Part shown: positions 8,132-17,192 of the stretch, piece by piece
Layout: the number at the start of each line of letters is the position of its first letter
Position numbering within the stretch: the first letter of the stretch is position 1
Assembly: GCA_944319935.1 (NCBI GenBank)
Contig: CALUFM010000002.1
Coordinates: forward strand, 124,001 to 188,000
Direction of reading: 5' to 3'
Source: an uncultured Prevotella sp.
GTDB lineage: Bacteria > Bacteroidota > Bacteroidia > Bacteroidales > Bacteroidaceae
Length of the DNA stretch: 64,000 nt
Notes under the pieces: generated by a model
The model's input: the letters and a program-made list of their open reading frames with translations, nothing else
Databases searched by the model: none
Told to the model about the DNA's origin: nothing
Program-made: the position numbers and the translations under genes

Positions 8132-8935
8132 TTATTCTGTTGCGTATCTGTTTTCAAAGTCACTTACAGTCGCTTTCATGTCGTCATTTAGTTTCGACAT
8201 GGCAAAGTCATAAATGTTGTCCGGCATACCGTTGTAAAAAGCGCATGCAATGCCACCCGTTATCGCGCCCATTGTGTCTGCGTCGCCGCCAAGCGATATT
8301 GTCTCCCTTAGTGCGCTTTCGTAGTCGGTGCTGTCAAGAAATGCGCAAATTGATTGTGGCACGCTTTCTTGGCAGCTTACATGGAAACGGTAATGCAAAC
8401 GTATGTAGGCGCATTTCCTGTCAAGGTCGTAACCGAAAGTGTCTGTAATGTATTTCTTTATTTCCTCTTTTGTTTTTCCTGTGCGTGCGAGATATATCGC
8501 CGAGGCTGTGGCTTGCGCTCCTTTTATTCCTTCGGGATGATTGTGTGTGACTTCCGCCGATATTCTCGCAACCCTCAATGTTTCGTCCAAAGTGTCGAAA
8601 GCGAAACCAACCGGCGACACCCTCATGGCCGACCCGTTGCCCCAAGAATAGTATGGTCCTGCATTTTCATCGTTCAGCCAAGTGCGGAAGTTTCCGCCAT
8701 ACCCAGCCCGTGGGTATTTGCGTCCCCATTCCCTCATTGTTCTCGTCAGACGGCTGGGGCTAAGTTCAGGGTCGGTTAAAATCCATTCAGCTACGGCAAG
8801 TGTCATAACCGTATCGTCGGTGGGTCTCATAAGTTCATTGAAAAGTTCAAAGTCATATCTTCTTGTAGAATGAAACTCATAAACAGACCCGATTATGTCT
8901 CCTGCAATTGCTCCAAGTATAGTTGCTTTTCTCAT
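8132..8935 (-). CDS. ADP-ribosylglycohydrolase family protein
   Basis: A 267-residue all-helical hydrolase of the ADP-ribosylglycohydrolase (DraG) family, which removes ADP-ribose from proteins or small molecules using two Mg ions. Family motifs seen are GAIAGDIIGS near the N-terminus, the metal-binding RPTDDTVM (Asp40, Asp41), WGNGSAMRVSP, and near the C-terminus SLGGDADTMGAITGGIACA, which supplies further metal ligands. The second Met (8935) is preferred to the one at 8947 because family members start about seven residues before GAIAGD. A Bacteroidetes-type promoter lies just upstream. No partner ADP-ribosyltransferase gene is in the window, so the substrate is unknown. Confidence 0.9.
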   Translation of the reverse strand: MRKATILGAIAGDIIGSVYEFHSTRRYDFELFNELMRPTDDTVMTLAVAEWILTDPELSPSRLTRTMREWGRKYPRAGYGGNFRTWLNDENAGPYYSWGNGSAMRVSPVGFAFDTLDETLRVARISAEVTHNHPEGIKGAQATASAIYLARTGKTKEEIKKYITDTFGYDLDRKCAYIRLHYRFHVSCQESVPQSICAFLDSTDYESALRETISLGGDADTMGAITGGIACAFYNGMPDNIYDFAMSKLNDDMKATVSDFENRYATE

Positions 8936-8963
8936 TTTTACAAACATTTTAATGATATGTTTA

Positions 8964-8971
8964 CAAAGGTA
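8964..8971 (-). promoter_or_regulatory. Promoter -7 element for the ADP-ribosylglycohydrolase gene
   Basis: TACCTTTG on the minus strand, 28 bases before the chosen start codon. A one-mismatch -33 box (ATTG) lies 20 bases further upstream. Confidence 0.55.
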
Positions 8972-9031
8972 CGAAATTTAACCAATAGGCGCAATTGTTT
9001 TTATGTCTGCAAACCTTGTATTCTTGCAAAA

Positions 9032-9075
9032 AAAATTAAAGCGCGCATCATTTGCATGGTGCGCGCCTTAATTTT
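9032..9075 (-). terminator. Intrinsic terminator of ppdK
   Basis: A nearly perfect 20-base stem around GCGCGCA/TGCGCGC with two wobble pairs. On the minus strand it is followed by a run of T. It lies about 20 bases after the ppdK stop codon. Confidence 0.85.
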
Positions 9076-9094
9076 GAGGTTTATCCCCGTGGTG

Positions 9095-11815
9095 TTATTC
9101 TTCTACTGCTGCCTGCGCCGCTGCAAGGCGTGCGATTGGTACGCGGAACGGTGAGCAGCTTACGTAGTTCAGGCCGACTTTGTGGCAGAACTTCACTGAC
9201 GACGGTTCGCCTCCGTGTTCGCCGCAGATGCCGCATGTCAGTTCCGGACGTGTAGAGCGTCCTTTCTCTACTGCCATCTTGATGAGCTGGCCTACGCCGT
9301 TTTGGTCAAGAACTTGGAACGGGTCAACGTTCAGGATTTTCTTGTCAAGATATACGGGCAAGAAGCTTGCGATGTCATCACGGCTGTAACCGAAGGTCAT
9401 CTGCGTAAGGTCGTTTGTACCGAAGCTGAAGTATTCGGCTTTCCTTGCGATGCGGTCGGCGGTAAGCGCGGCGCGCGGTATCTCAATCATCGTGCCAACG
9501 CGGAACGGCACTTCTATGCCTTCCTCAGCAAACAGTTCTTTGGCGACATTGCGTATGACTTTTTCCTGTGCGTCAAACTCGTTTACGATACCGATAAGCG
9601 GCACCATGATTTCAGGACGCGGGTCAAAGCCTTCTTTCTTCAACTGTATGGCTGCGCCGAGGATGGCGCGTGTCTGCATGGCCGTGATTTCAGGATACGT
9701 ATTGCCAAGACGGCAGCCGCGGTGTCCGAGCATCGGGTTGTGTTCGCTCAGGCTGTTTACGCGCTGTTGCACTTCCTGTACGGTGATGCCCATTTCTTTT
9801 GCCATGATTTCCTGTCCCTTGAGGTCTTGCGGAACGAATTCGTGCAAAGGCGGGTCGAGCAGACGTATGTTGACAGGATAGCCGTCCATTGCTTTCAGTA
9901 TTCCGTAGAAGTCTTGCTTCTGGTAGGGAAGCAGTTTGGCAAGAGCCTTTTCGCGGCCTTCAACAGTGTCGGCGAGAATCATCTCGCGCATGGCCTTGAT
10001 TTTCTCGTTCTCGAAGAACATGTGTTCCGTGCGGCAAAGACCGATGCCCACTGCGCCGAAGTTGCGGGCTGTCTGGGCATCGCGCGGAGTGTCGGCATTG
10101 GTGCGCACTTTCAGCCTTGTGTACTTGTCGCACAGCTTCATCAGGTCGGCAAAATCTCCTGTCACTTCGGCTGGCTTTGTCTTTACTTCACCGAGATATA
10201 TTTCACCCGTAGAGCCGTTGATTGAGATATAGTCGCCTTCTTTAAGCACGATGCCGTCGATTTCCACTGTGCGCGCCTTGTAGTCTATGTTGAGCGCGCC
10301 CGCTCCTGACACGCAGCACTTGCCCATGCCTCGAGCCACAACGGCTGCGTGAGATGTCATGCCGCCGCGTGCTGTCACGATGCCTTCGGCTGCAGCCATT
10401 CCGGCCAAGTCTTCAGGGCTTGTTTCGATGCGCACCATTATAGCGCGGTGGCCTTCGTCGTGCCATTTTGCCGCGTCGTCGGCGAAGAACACGATTTGTC
10501 CGCACGCAGCACCCGGAGAAGCCGGCAGTCCGCGTGTCAACACTTTTGCCGCTTTCTGTGCGGTCTTGTCGAATACGGGGTGTAACAGTTCGTCCAGCTT
10601 GTTCGGTTCACAACGCTCAAGAGCGGTTTTCTCGTCAATCTCGCCTTCACGCAGGAGGTCCATTGCGATTTTCACCATAGCGGTGCCTGTGCGCTTGCCG
10701 TTGCGTGTCTGCAAGAACCACAGTTTGCCTTCCTGCACGGTGAACTCCATGTCCTGCATGTCGTGGTAGTGATGCTCAAGTTTCTCTTGCAGTGCGTTGA
10801 GCTGTGCGTATATTTCGGGCATTGCCTCTTCCATTGAAGGATACTTTGTCGCGCGCTCTTCTTCAGAAATGCCCTGCTGCTCAGCCCATTTTATTGAGCG
10901 TTCCTTGGTGATTTGCTGCGGTGTGCGTATTCCGGCCACCACGTCTTCGCCTTGCGCGTTAACAAGGTATTCGCCATTGAAGCTGTTTTCGCCCGTTGCG
11001 GCGTCGCGGCTGAAGCATACGCCTGTGGCTGATGTCGGTCCCATGTTGCCGAACACCATGGCCATAACCGTAACGGCCGTACCCCATTCGGCGGGTATTC
11101 CCTCCATCTTGCGGTAGAGTATGGCGCGTTCGTTCATCCAACTGTCGAACACGGCGCAAATCGCTCCCCAAAGCTGTTCCATCGGGTCGTTGGGGAAGTC
11201 CTTTCCGGTTTGTTCCTTTATGGCCGCCTTGAACAATGTGACGAGCTGTTTCAGTTCGTCAACTGTCATTTCGTTGTCAAGCTTGATGCCCCTTATGGCT
11301 TTCACTTTCTGTATGATGGCCTCAAACGGGTCGATGTCTTCCTTGTTTACAGGTTTCATTCCCAGAACCACGTCGCCGTACATCTGTACGAAGCGGCGGT
11401 AGCTGTCGTAAGCAAATCTTTCGTTCCCAGTCTTCTTTGCCAGTCCTTCAACCACTTGGTCGTTCAAGCCAAGGTTCAATATCGTGTCCATCATTCCTGG
11501 CATTGATGCGCGCGCACCTGAACGCACGCTGACGAGGAGCGGGTTCTCTACGTCGCCGAACTTGCAGTTCATAAGGCTCTCAACGTGGTGTACTGACGCG
11601 ATTACGTCGTCCTTGAGAAGTGCCACTACGGCATCTTTGCCTTTCTCAAAATATTCGTTGCAAACGTCGGTGGTGATTGTAAAACCTGGAGGCACGGGCA
11701 CGCCGATGAGGTTCATCTCTGCCAGGTTGGCACCCTTGCCGCCCAAAAGGTTTCGCATGTCTGCCTTTCCTTCAGCTTTTCCGTTGCCGAAGGTGTAAAC
11801 TCTTTTTTCAGTCAT
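9095..11815 (-). CDS. ppdK: Pyruvate, phosphate dikinase
   Basis: A 906-residue enzyme that interconverts pyruvate + ATP + Pi and phosphoenolpyruvate + AMP + PPi. In anaerobes it often works as a PPi-dependent glycolytic step. The three domains are in the usual order: an N-terminal ATP-grasp domain starting KADMRNLLGGKGANLAEM, a swivelling phosphohistidine domain with GGMTSHAAVVARGMGK, and a C-terminal PEP/pyruvate barrel ending in SFGTNDLTQMTFGYSRDD and CGICGEHGG, which holds the catalytic Cys. Length is normal and no key residue is missing. It is monocistronic with a consensus promoter and a strong terminator. The ion-pumping pyrophosphatase at 17.2 kb is a plausible functional partner through the PPi pool. 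Confidence 0.97.
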   Translation of the reverse strand: MTEKRVYTFGNGKAEGKADMRNLLGGKGANLAEMNLIGVPVPPGFTITTDVCNEYFEKGKDAVVALLKDDVIASVHHVESLMNCKFGDVENPLLVSVRSGARASMPGMMDTILNLGLNDQVVEGLAKKTGNERFAYDSYRRFVQMYGDVVLGMKPVNKEDIDPFEAIIQKVKAIRGIKLDNEMTVDELKQLVTLFKAAIKEQTGKDFPNDPMEQLWGAICAVFDSWMNERAILYRKMEGIPAEWGTAVTVMAMVFGNMGPTSATGVCFSRDAATGENSFNGEYLVNAQGEDVVAGIRTPQQITKERSIKWAEQQGISEEERATKYPSMEEAMPEIYAQLNALQEKLEHHYHDMQDMEFTVQEGKLWFLQTRNGKRTGTAMVKIAMDLLREGEIDEKTALERCEPNKLDELLHPVFDKTAQKAAKVLTRGLPASPGAACGQIVFFADDAAKWHDEGHRAIMVRIETSPEDLAGMAAAEGIVTARGGMTSHAAVVARGMGKCCVSGAGALNIDYKARTVEIDGIVLKEGDYISINGSTGEIYLGEVKTKPAEVTGDFADLMKLCDKYTRLKVRTNADTPRDAQTARNFGAVGIGLCRTEHMFFENEKIKAMREMILADTVEGREKALAKLLPYQKQDFYGILKAMDGYPVNIRLLDPPLHEFVPQDLKGQEIMAKEMGITVQEVQQRVNSLSEHNPMLGHRGCRLGNTYPEITAMQTRAILGAAIQLKKEGFDPRPEIMVPLIGIVNEFDAQEKVIRNVAKELFAEEGIEVPFRVGTMIEIPRAALTADRIARKAEYFSFGTNDLTQMTFGYSRDDIASFLPVYLDKKILNVDPFQVLDQNGVGQLIKMAVEKGRSTRPELTCGICGEHGGEPSSVKFCHKVGLNYVSCSPFRVPIARLAAAQAAVEE

Positions 11816-11865
11816 AATCTTATTATGGTTTTCACGTATGTTTAGTTATACATTTCAACATTTTG

Positions 11866-11896
11866 CAAATATACTTAAATTCAGCAAATATGCAAA
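11866..11896 (-). promoter_or_regulatory. Promoter for ppdK
   Basis: On the minus strand: TTTG (11893-11896), 19 bases, TATATTTG (11866-11873), an exact consensus match 51 bases before the start codon. Confidence 0.75.
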
Positions 11897-12706
11897 TATT
11901 TTTCCTTTGTTTTTTATTCGCGGCTTTAATTTTCCTTGTCGGCCTTGCCGTGTCGCTGTTTGCTGCCGGGGTTTTGCCGTTTGCGCCGTGTTTGTGCGGC
12001 TTTCGGTAGAGCGTGGTGTTTTTGCGTTTTACACAATGAAGTGTTTTTGGTGTCGGTTGTGTTCAATGTGTCATTCGTGAAATATCTGTCACGGCAGATG
12101 AAATAGGATTGCGAAGCGGCGGTTAATTATATATAATGTGGCGTTTCACGGCAAAACAGCTTGCGCTTTGCCGTGAAACGCAGTGTAAAAGACCGCCTTT
12201 TATTGCCTTTAAGGACGTTTTTAACTGTCCTTGCAACGGCCGTTTTGCGTTTGAAAAGCCGCTTTTGTAGCATGAAAACGCCAATGGTTATTGCACATCA
12301 ACCGTCGGTTCTGCGTAAAGTCTTGCATGTCAAGTTTTTATGTTTGCACACGTTTTTCGCAATATTTCCGGCAATGATGTTCCCGTTTTGAAATATCGTG
12401 TTCTCAGTGGCTTGTCGTAAATCATATTGTTGTTAAAATCTTCATGGATGTTTCATTTTGTATTGGCCGGGTTGTGGCCGCCATAGGCTTTGTGGAATAT
12501 TGTTGTTCCAATTTGAAATGTAAATGTGCCGTGTTGTGTGGCGATGTATACGCAAGTGAAGCCTAAACTTACTTTTTGTCCTAAAATGCGCCTACGGCGG
12601 TCAAAATGTAAGACATATAGGCTGTTTGGGGCTGTATCGCAAACTAAGTTGTGACATTGTGCAAGATATAAATTTTGCTTTTTTAATGAAAATATAATGC
12701 GGAAAA
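11897..12706. other. Intergenic region of about 0.8 kb without a convincing gene
   Basis: The divergent space between ppdK and the glutamine synthetase gene. Short open frames here have no start context, unusual Cys/Phe composition and no recognisable family, so none is called. The region holds one strong palindrome (12141-12181). From about 12181 to 12300 it is a patchwork of short GC boxes and T-runs resembling dispersed intergenic sequence seen elsewhere in the window. No tRNA or riboswitch fold was recognised. Confidence 0.6.
12141..12181. repeat. 15-base perfect inverted repeat
   Basis: GCGTTTCACGGCAAA (12141-12155) and its exact complement at 12167-12181, with an 11-base loop. It is not near any gene end (326 bases from ppdK and 623 bases from the glutamine synthetase gene), so it is not an ordinary terminator. 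Confidence 0.8.
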
Positions 12707-12738
12707 TTTGTTTTGTGATATAAAAAGACTTACTTTTG
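12707..12738 (+). promoter_or_regulatory. Promoter for the glutamine synthetase gene
   Basis: TTTG (12707-12710), 20 bases, TACTTTTG (12731-12738). The start codon is 65 bases downstream. Confidence 0.7.
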
Positions 12739-12803
12739 CGATGCGTAAGTGACACGTTCTTGTTAATAAGGAAATCTAAACATATACTTTAAATTTTATT
12801 GCT

Positions 12804-14303
12804 ATGGACAAAACTGTTGAAATGAGTGCCAACGACTTGGTGGCGTTTTTCGGCAAACCGGCTTCTGAATTGACAAAGGCCGACATTATCTCTTTCGTGC
12901 GTGAGAAGGGCATAAGGATGATTGACTTCATGTATCCCGCTGAGGACGGGCGCGTGAAGACGCTGAGCTTCATGATAAATAACCTTGCTTATCTTGAGAC
13001 AATTCTCACTGACGGCGAGCGTGTTGACGGCTCAAGCTTGTTCCCCTCTTTCGTTGAGGCTGAGAGCAGCGACCTGTATGTGCTTCCGCGTTTCCGCACG
13101 GCGTTTGTCAATCCGTTCTCTGAAATCCCGACATTGTGCATGCTTTGCTCGTTCTTCGACAAGGACGGCCAGCCTTTCGCTTGCTCTCCAGAGCAGACGC
13201 TCCACCGTGCCGCTGCGGCGTTCACCGCTTCTACTGGCATGACATACGAGGCCATGGGCGAACTTGAGTATTATGTCATAACTGAAGACGATGAGATGTT
13301 CCCCGCTGTTGACCAGCGTGGCTACCATGAGTCAGGGCCTTTCGCCAAGTTGGGCGAGTTCCGCAAGAAGTGCATGGCCTTCATCGCCCAGACAGGCGGG
13401 CAAATCAAGTACGGCCACTCAGAGGTGGGCAACTTCACTGCAGAAGGCAAGGTGTACGAGCAGAATGAGATAGAGTTCCTGCCTTGCCCCGTGGAGACTG
13501 CCGCCGACCAGCTTGTGCTGGCAAAATGGGTGATACGCAATCTTGCTTACGAGTACGGTCTCGATGTCACATTCGCCCCGAAGATAACGGCCGGCAAGGC
13601 TGGCTCAGGCATGCATATCCACATGCGCATGATGAAAGACGGGCACAACTGCATGACTGCTGACGGCAAGTTGTCAGCCGAGGCGCGCCGCGCCATTGCC
13701 GGCATGATGGAGCTTGCCCCGTCAATCACGGCGTTCGGCAACAAGACCCCTGTGTCTTATTTCCGCCTTGTGCCTCACCAGGAAGCTCCGACAAGCGTGT
13801 GCTGGGGTGACTGCAACCGCTCCGTGCTTGTGCGTGTGCCGTTGGGCTGGACTTCAGACAAGGACATGTGTGTCCAGGCCAACAGCCTTGAGAAGGAGGC
13901 TAAGGGTGACACGACTTTGAAACAGACCGTTGAGATGCGTTCTCCTGATGCTTCGGCTGACGTTTACCAGTTGATGGCCGGCTTGTGCGTGGCTTGCCGT
14001 TACGGCCTTGAGATGGACAAGGACAAGGCTCTTGGCATAGCTGCTGACAAGTATGTAGGCCTTGGCGAGAGCGGCAGTGACAACGACAAGTTCGAGCAAC
14101 TGCCTGACTGCTGTGTGGCTTCAGCCGACTGGCTCACACGCCATCGCGCAATATATGAGGCTGAGGGCGTGTTCTCTCCGCGCATGATTGACGGTATAAT
14201 CAGCAAGTTGCGCGCTTGTGACGATGCCAACCTGCGCGAAGCCGCCGAGAAAGACGCCGAACTCATGCAGAAGCTAGTGCGTGGCTCGTTCTATTGCGGA
14301 TGA
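12804..14303 (+). CDS. glnA: Glutamine synthetase
   Basis: A 499-residue glutamine synthetase, which makes glutamine from glutamate, ammonia and ATP in the cytosol. The N-terminal beta-grasp domain includes RMIDFMYPAEDGRVKTLSF and ERVDGSSLF. The catalytic domain carries metal-binding Glu155 in MGELEYYVI, the nucleotide-site motif GKAGSGMHIHM, and the substrate loop VPHQEAPTSVCWGDCNRS. The C-terminal MRSPDASADVYQLMAGL is also typical. Size fits the GS-I class rather than the ~700-residue GS-III that many Bacteroides use as main enzyme. The adenylylation motif NLYDLP of enteric GS-I was not found, so control by adenylylation is unlikely. It stands alone with its own promoter and terminator. Confidence 0.9.
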   Translation: MDKTVEMSANDLVAFFGKPASELTKADIISFVREKGIRMIDFMYPAEDGRVKTLSFMINNLAYLETILTDGERVDGSSLFPSFVEAESSDLYVLPRFRTAFVNPFSEIPTLCMLCSFFDKDGQPFACSPEQTLHRAAAAFTASTGMTYEAMGELEYYVITEDDEMFPAVDQRGYHESGPFAKLGEFRKKCMAFIAQTGGQIKYGHSEVGNFTAEGKVYEQNEIEFLPCPVETAADQLVLAKWVIRNLAYEYGLDVTFAPKITAGKAGSGMHIHMRMMKDGHNCMTADGKLSAEARRAIAGMMELAPSITAFGNKTPVSYFRLVPHQEAPTSVCWGDCNRSVLVRVPLGWTSDKDMCVQANSLEKEAKGDTTLKQTVEMRSPDASADVYQLMAGLCVACRYGLEMDKDKALGIAADKYVGLGESGSDNDKFEQLPDCCVASADWLTRHRAIYEAEGVFSPRMIDGIISKLRACDDANLREAAEKDAELMQKLVRGSFYCG

Positions 14304-14320
14304 TATTTTGTAAGCAAGTG

Positions 14321-14372
14321 AAGAAAGGGTAATGTGGTTGTGTTTTGCAATCAATCATTACCCTTTCTTTCC
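14321..14372 (+). terminator. Intrinsic terminator of glnA
   Basis: Perfect 14-base stem AAGAAAGGGTAATG (14321-14334) with 14356-14369, followed by a T-rich stretch. Confidence 0.9.
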
Positions 14373-14396
14373 TTTTAAACTTTTTCCTTTTCCTCT

Positions 14397-14426
14397 TTTG
14401 CCTTTGAAAAATATACGTTATCTTTG
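14397..14426 (+). promoter_or_regulatory. Promoter for the rlmD-like gene
   Basis: TTTG (14397-14400), 18 bases, TATCTTTG (14419-14426). The start codon is 88 bases downstream. Confidence 0.65.
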
Positions 14427-14514
14427 CATCAAGTTTAAAGAAGCGCAATCATGATTTGCGCGGATAAGGCAAGCGGCGTTGTTCGCTTGTCAAATTTGTA
14501 TTAAGGTAAAAGAT

Positions 14515-15936
14515 ATGAGCAGAAAGAAGAAGCCGTTACCCATATTGGAGAACGTTATCATAACTGATTATGCGGCTGAGGGAAAGTCGTTGGCGAGGGT
14601 CAACGACCTTGTGGTGTTCGTGCCGTTTGCCGTGCCCGGCGACGTTGTAGACTTGCAAGTGCGCCGCAAGAAGCACAGCTATTGCGAGGCGGAGATTATA
14701 AGAATGGTCAAGCCGAGCGATGTGCGTGTAGAGCCAAGGTGCGCCCATTTCGGGGTGTGCGGGGGATGCAAGTGGCAGAATGTGCCTTACGGTGAGCAAC
14801 TGAAGATGAAAGAAAAGCAAGTGTTTGACCAGTTGACACGTATAGGCAAGGTGGAATTGCCAGGGATAAATCCCATAATCGGTTCGGAAAAAACGTTCGG
14901 ATACCGTAACAAACTGGAGTTCGGTTGCAGCAACAAACGTTGGCTTACGAAGGAAGAAATAGCCTCTGGTACCGAATATTCGCAGATGAACGCAATCGGA
15001 TTTCATATCACGGGGGCGTTTGACAAGATACTGCCTGTAGATAAATGTTACCTGATGGACGACACGCATAATCGCATCAGGAATGAAATCCGCGATTATG
15101 CTTACGCTACGGGAATGACTTTCTATGACCTTCGTGGCAAGCACGGATTGCTTCGTGACATCGTCATGCGCAATTCAGACACCGGGGAATGGATGGTGTT
15201 GGTGCAGTTCCATTATGACGAGGAGGGCGATGACGTGCGCGCAAAAGCACTGTTGCAGCATCTGGCCGACACATTCCCGGAAATCACGGCGTTGCTTTAT
15301 GTTGACAATCAGAAGATGAACGACACGTATAACGACCTTGACTTGCAGGTGTTCAAGGGCAACGACCACATCTTCGAGGCAATGGACGGCCTGAAATTCA
15401 AGGTCGGGGCGAAGAGTTTTTACCAAACCAATACGGAACAGGCGTTCCGCCTTTATTCCGTGGTACGTGATTTTGCCGGGCTTACGGGCGGTGAACTTGT
15501 TTACGACCTTTATACCGGTACTGGTACGATTGCAAACTTTGTGTCGCGTTATGCCCGCAAGGTTGTGGGAATAGAATATGTGCCCGAAGCCATTGAGGAC
15601 GCCAAGGTGAACTCTGAAATCAACGGAATAAGTAATACTGACTTCTACGCCGGAGACATGAAGGACATCCTCACGGATGATTTTATCGCGGAACACGGCC
15701 GTCCGGACATCATTATAACCGACCCTCCGCGTGCGGGAATGCATCCAGATGTTGTGCAGACAATCATACGCACCGCCCCCAAGCGCATTGTGTATGTAAG
15801 TTGCAACCCGGCCACACAGGCACGTGACCTCGCCATGCTTGACCAGTATTATAAGGTGGAGGCAGTGCAGCCGGTTGACATGTTCCCACATACGCCCCAC
15901 GTTGAGAATGTCGTATTGTTGAATAAAAGAGCTTAA
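14515..15936 (+). CDS. rlmD: 23S rRNA (uracil-C5)-methyltransferase, RlmD/RumA family
   Basis: A 473-residue RNA m5U methyltransferase that uses SAM. An N-terminal TRAM domain (residues 10-60) binds RNA. The iron-sulfur cysteines are in RCAHFGVCGGC (Cys76, 82, 85), with a probable fourth in VDKCYLMD. The SAM domain shows SFYQTNTEQA, VYDLYTGTGTIANF and TDPPRAGMH, and the catalytic Cys is in YVSCNPATQARDL. An ATG at 14479 would add 12 residues ahead of the conserved start, so 14515 is chosen. The next gene, a porin, begins right after the stop, so they are co-transcribed. Whether the target is U1939 or U747 cannot be decided from sequence alone. Confidence 0.9.
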   Translation: MSRKKKPLPILENVIITDYAAEGKSLARVNDLVVFVPFAVPGDVVDLQVRRKKHSYCEAEIIRMVKPSDVRVEPRCAHFGVCGGCKWQNVPYGEQLKMKEKQVFDQLTRIGKVELPGINPIIGSEKTFGYRNKLEFGCSNKRWLTKEEIASGTEYSQMNAIGFHITGAFDKILPVDKCYLMDDTHNRIRNEIRDYAYATGMTFYDLRGKHGLLRDIVMRNSDTGEWMVLVQFHYDEEGDDVRAKALLQHLADTFPEITALLYVDNQKMNDTYNDLDLQVFKGNDHIFEAMDGLKFKVGAKSFYQTNTEQAFRLYSVVRDFAGLTGGELVYDLYTGTGTIANFVSRYARKVVGIEYVPEAIEDAKVNSEINGISNTDFYAGDMKDILTDDFIAEHGRPDIIITDPPRAGMHPDVVQTIIRTAPKRIVYVSCNPATQARDLAMLDQYYKVEAVQPVDMFPHTPHVENVVLLNKRA

Positions 15937-15975
15937 ATGTTTATGTACAGTTTAAAATCAGTGACGAATATATTG

Positions 15976-17079
15976 ATGAAAAGTAAGGCCGTTGGCTTTT
16001 GTGCTTTTTTGTTTATTTGCTTTTTCACTTCTTCATCGGTAAAAGCAGATGAGAAGGCAAAGCTTTTCAGCAAGCCGAAATTTAGTGGTTATGCCATAGG
16101 CCAATATCAATACAGCAGCCAGCACGAGGCCGAGAGCAACTCTTTTAGCTTGCGTATGATACGCATTTCGCTTGATGGGCGCATACTTGGAGACTTCGCT
16201 TACAAGCTGCAGGGACAGGTTAATGGCAATACTTCCACTCTTGGCGACAGCCCGAGGATGGTTGACGTATATGTGGAATGGCAGAAATTGCCTTTCTTGA
16301 AAATAAAAGCGGGACAGTTTAAACGCCCGTTTACCTTTGAAAATCCAATGAATCCGATAGACCAGGGGTTCATGGGGTATTCGCAAAACATAATGAAGCT
16401 GGCAGGTTTCAACGACAGGGTGGGCGAGCATTCGTCAAACGGGCGTGACATAGGTGTGCAGATTCAGGGTGATTTGCTCAAGACATCATCAGGCCGTCCG
16501 CTTTTGCATTACCAAGTGGGAGTGTTCAACGGGCAAGGCATAAATACAAAGGACGTTGACAATCAGAAAGATGTCATCGGAGGTTTGTGGGTCATGCCGG
16601 TTGAGGGTTTGCGCATCGGAGCGTTCGGTTGGACTGGTTCATACGCCAGAAAAGGTGACAATGGCGTGAAGAGTCTTGCCAAGCGGCGTTATGCCATAAG
16701 CGGCGAGTATGTTTTTGACGACTGGACTTTCCGTTCTGAGTATATCCACTCGACAGGGTATGGTTTCAATACGGTTTACAACCAAAGTTCTGATACGAAG
16801 AAAGACGAAGTCAACTATGACGCAGGTGACAAGGCAGACGGCTTCTATGCGTTGGCCATAGCACCTGTGATAAAGAAAAAGCTTCATGTGAAAGCTCGTT
16901 ATGACCTTTACCGTCCGAGGGCGGAGTGGGGAACGAGCAAGACGTTTTATGAGGTAGGAGTTGACTATCTTTTTGCGAAAAACCTGCAAGTCAACTTGGA
17001 ATACGCTTTCGTGAACGACCGCTCTTTGGCCAAACATAATTACAGCATGATTGACACCCAGTTGTCATTCAGGTTTTGA
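15976..17079 (+). CDS. OprP/OprO-like outer-membrane porin
   Basis: A 367-residue predicted outer-membrane beta-barrel of the phosphate-selective porin O/P family. It has a signal peptide (MKSKAVGFCAFLFICFF, cleavage near residue 25), then repeated amphipathic strands starting with FSGYAIGQYQYSSQ. The marker stretch is LKIKAGQFKRPFTFENPMNP, with RDIGVQIQGDL later, and the final residue is Phe (LSFRF), the outer-membrane sorting signal. An ATG at 15937 would put 13 residues before the signal peptide, so 15976 is preferred. Bacteroidetes members are not all phosphate channels, so the solute is unknown. It shares a transcript with the methyltransferase gene upstream and ends at a strong terminator. 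Confidence 0.85.
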   Translation: MKSKAVGFCAFLFICFFTSSSVKADEKAKLFSKPKFSGYAIGQYQYSSQHEAESNSFSLRMIRISLDGRILGDFAYKLQGQVNGNTSTLGDSPRMVDVYVEWQKLPFLKIKAGQFKRPFTFENPMNPIDQGFMGYSQNIMKLAGFNDRVGEHSSNGRDIGVQIQGDLLKTSSGRPLLHYQVGVFNGQGINTKDVDNQKDVIGGLWVMPVEGLRIGAFGWTGSYARKGDNGVKSLAKRRYAISGEYVFDDWTFRSEYIHSTGYGFNTVYNQSSDTKKDEVNYDAGDKADGFYALAIAPVIKKKLHVKARYDLYRPRAEWGTSKTFYEVGVDYLFAKNLQVNLEYAFVNDRSLAKHNYSMIDTQLSFRF

Positions 17080-17098
17080 CAAAACATGAAAACCGTTC

Positions 17099-17155
17099 AA
17101 ATGGAAAGAGGGCAAAGGCATGAGTGATATGTTTTCACACCCTCTTCCCATTTTT
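17099..17155 (+). terminator. Intrinsic terminator after the porin gene
   Basis: Stem AAATGGAAAGAGGG (17099-17112) with 17140-17153, one mismatch, followed by TT. Confidence 0.8.
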
Positions 17156-17192
17156 GAAATAATACAACAACTAACCTAAAATAACGATTACT

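Noticed and set aside
11838..12080. Open frame of 80 codons on the plus strand in the ppdK/glnA gap
   Set aside because: Cys-rich composition, no plausible start context, and no family resemblance; the adjacent promoter for ppdK runs through its beginning.
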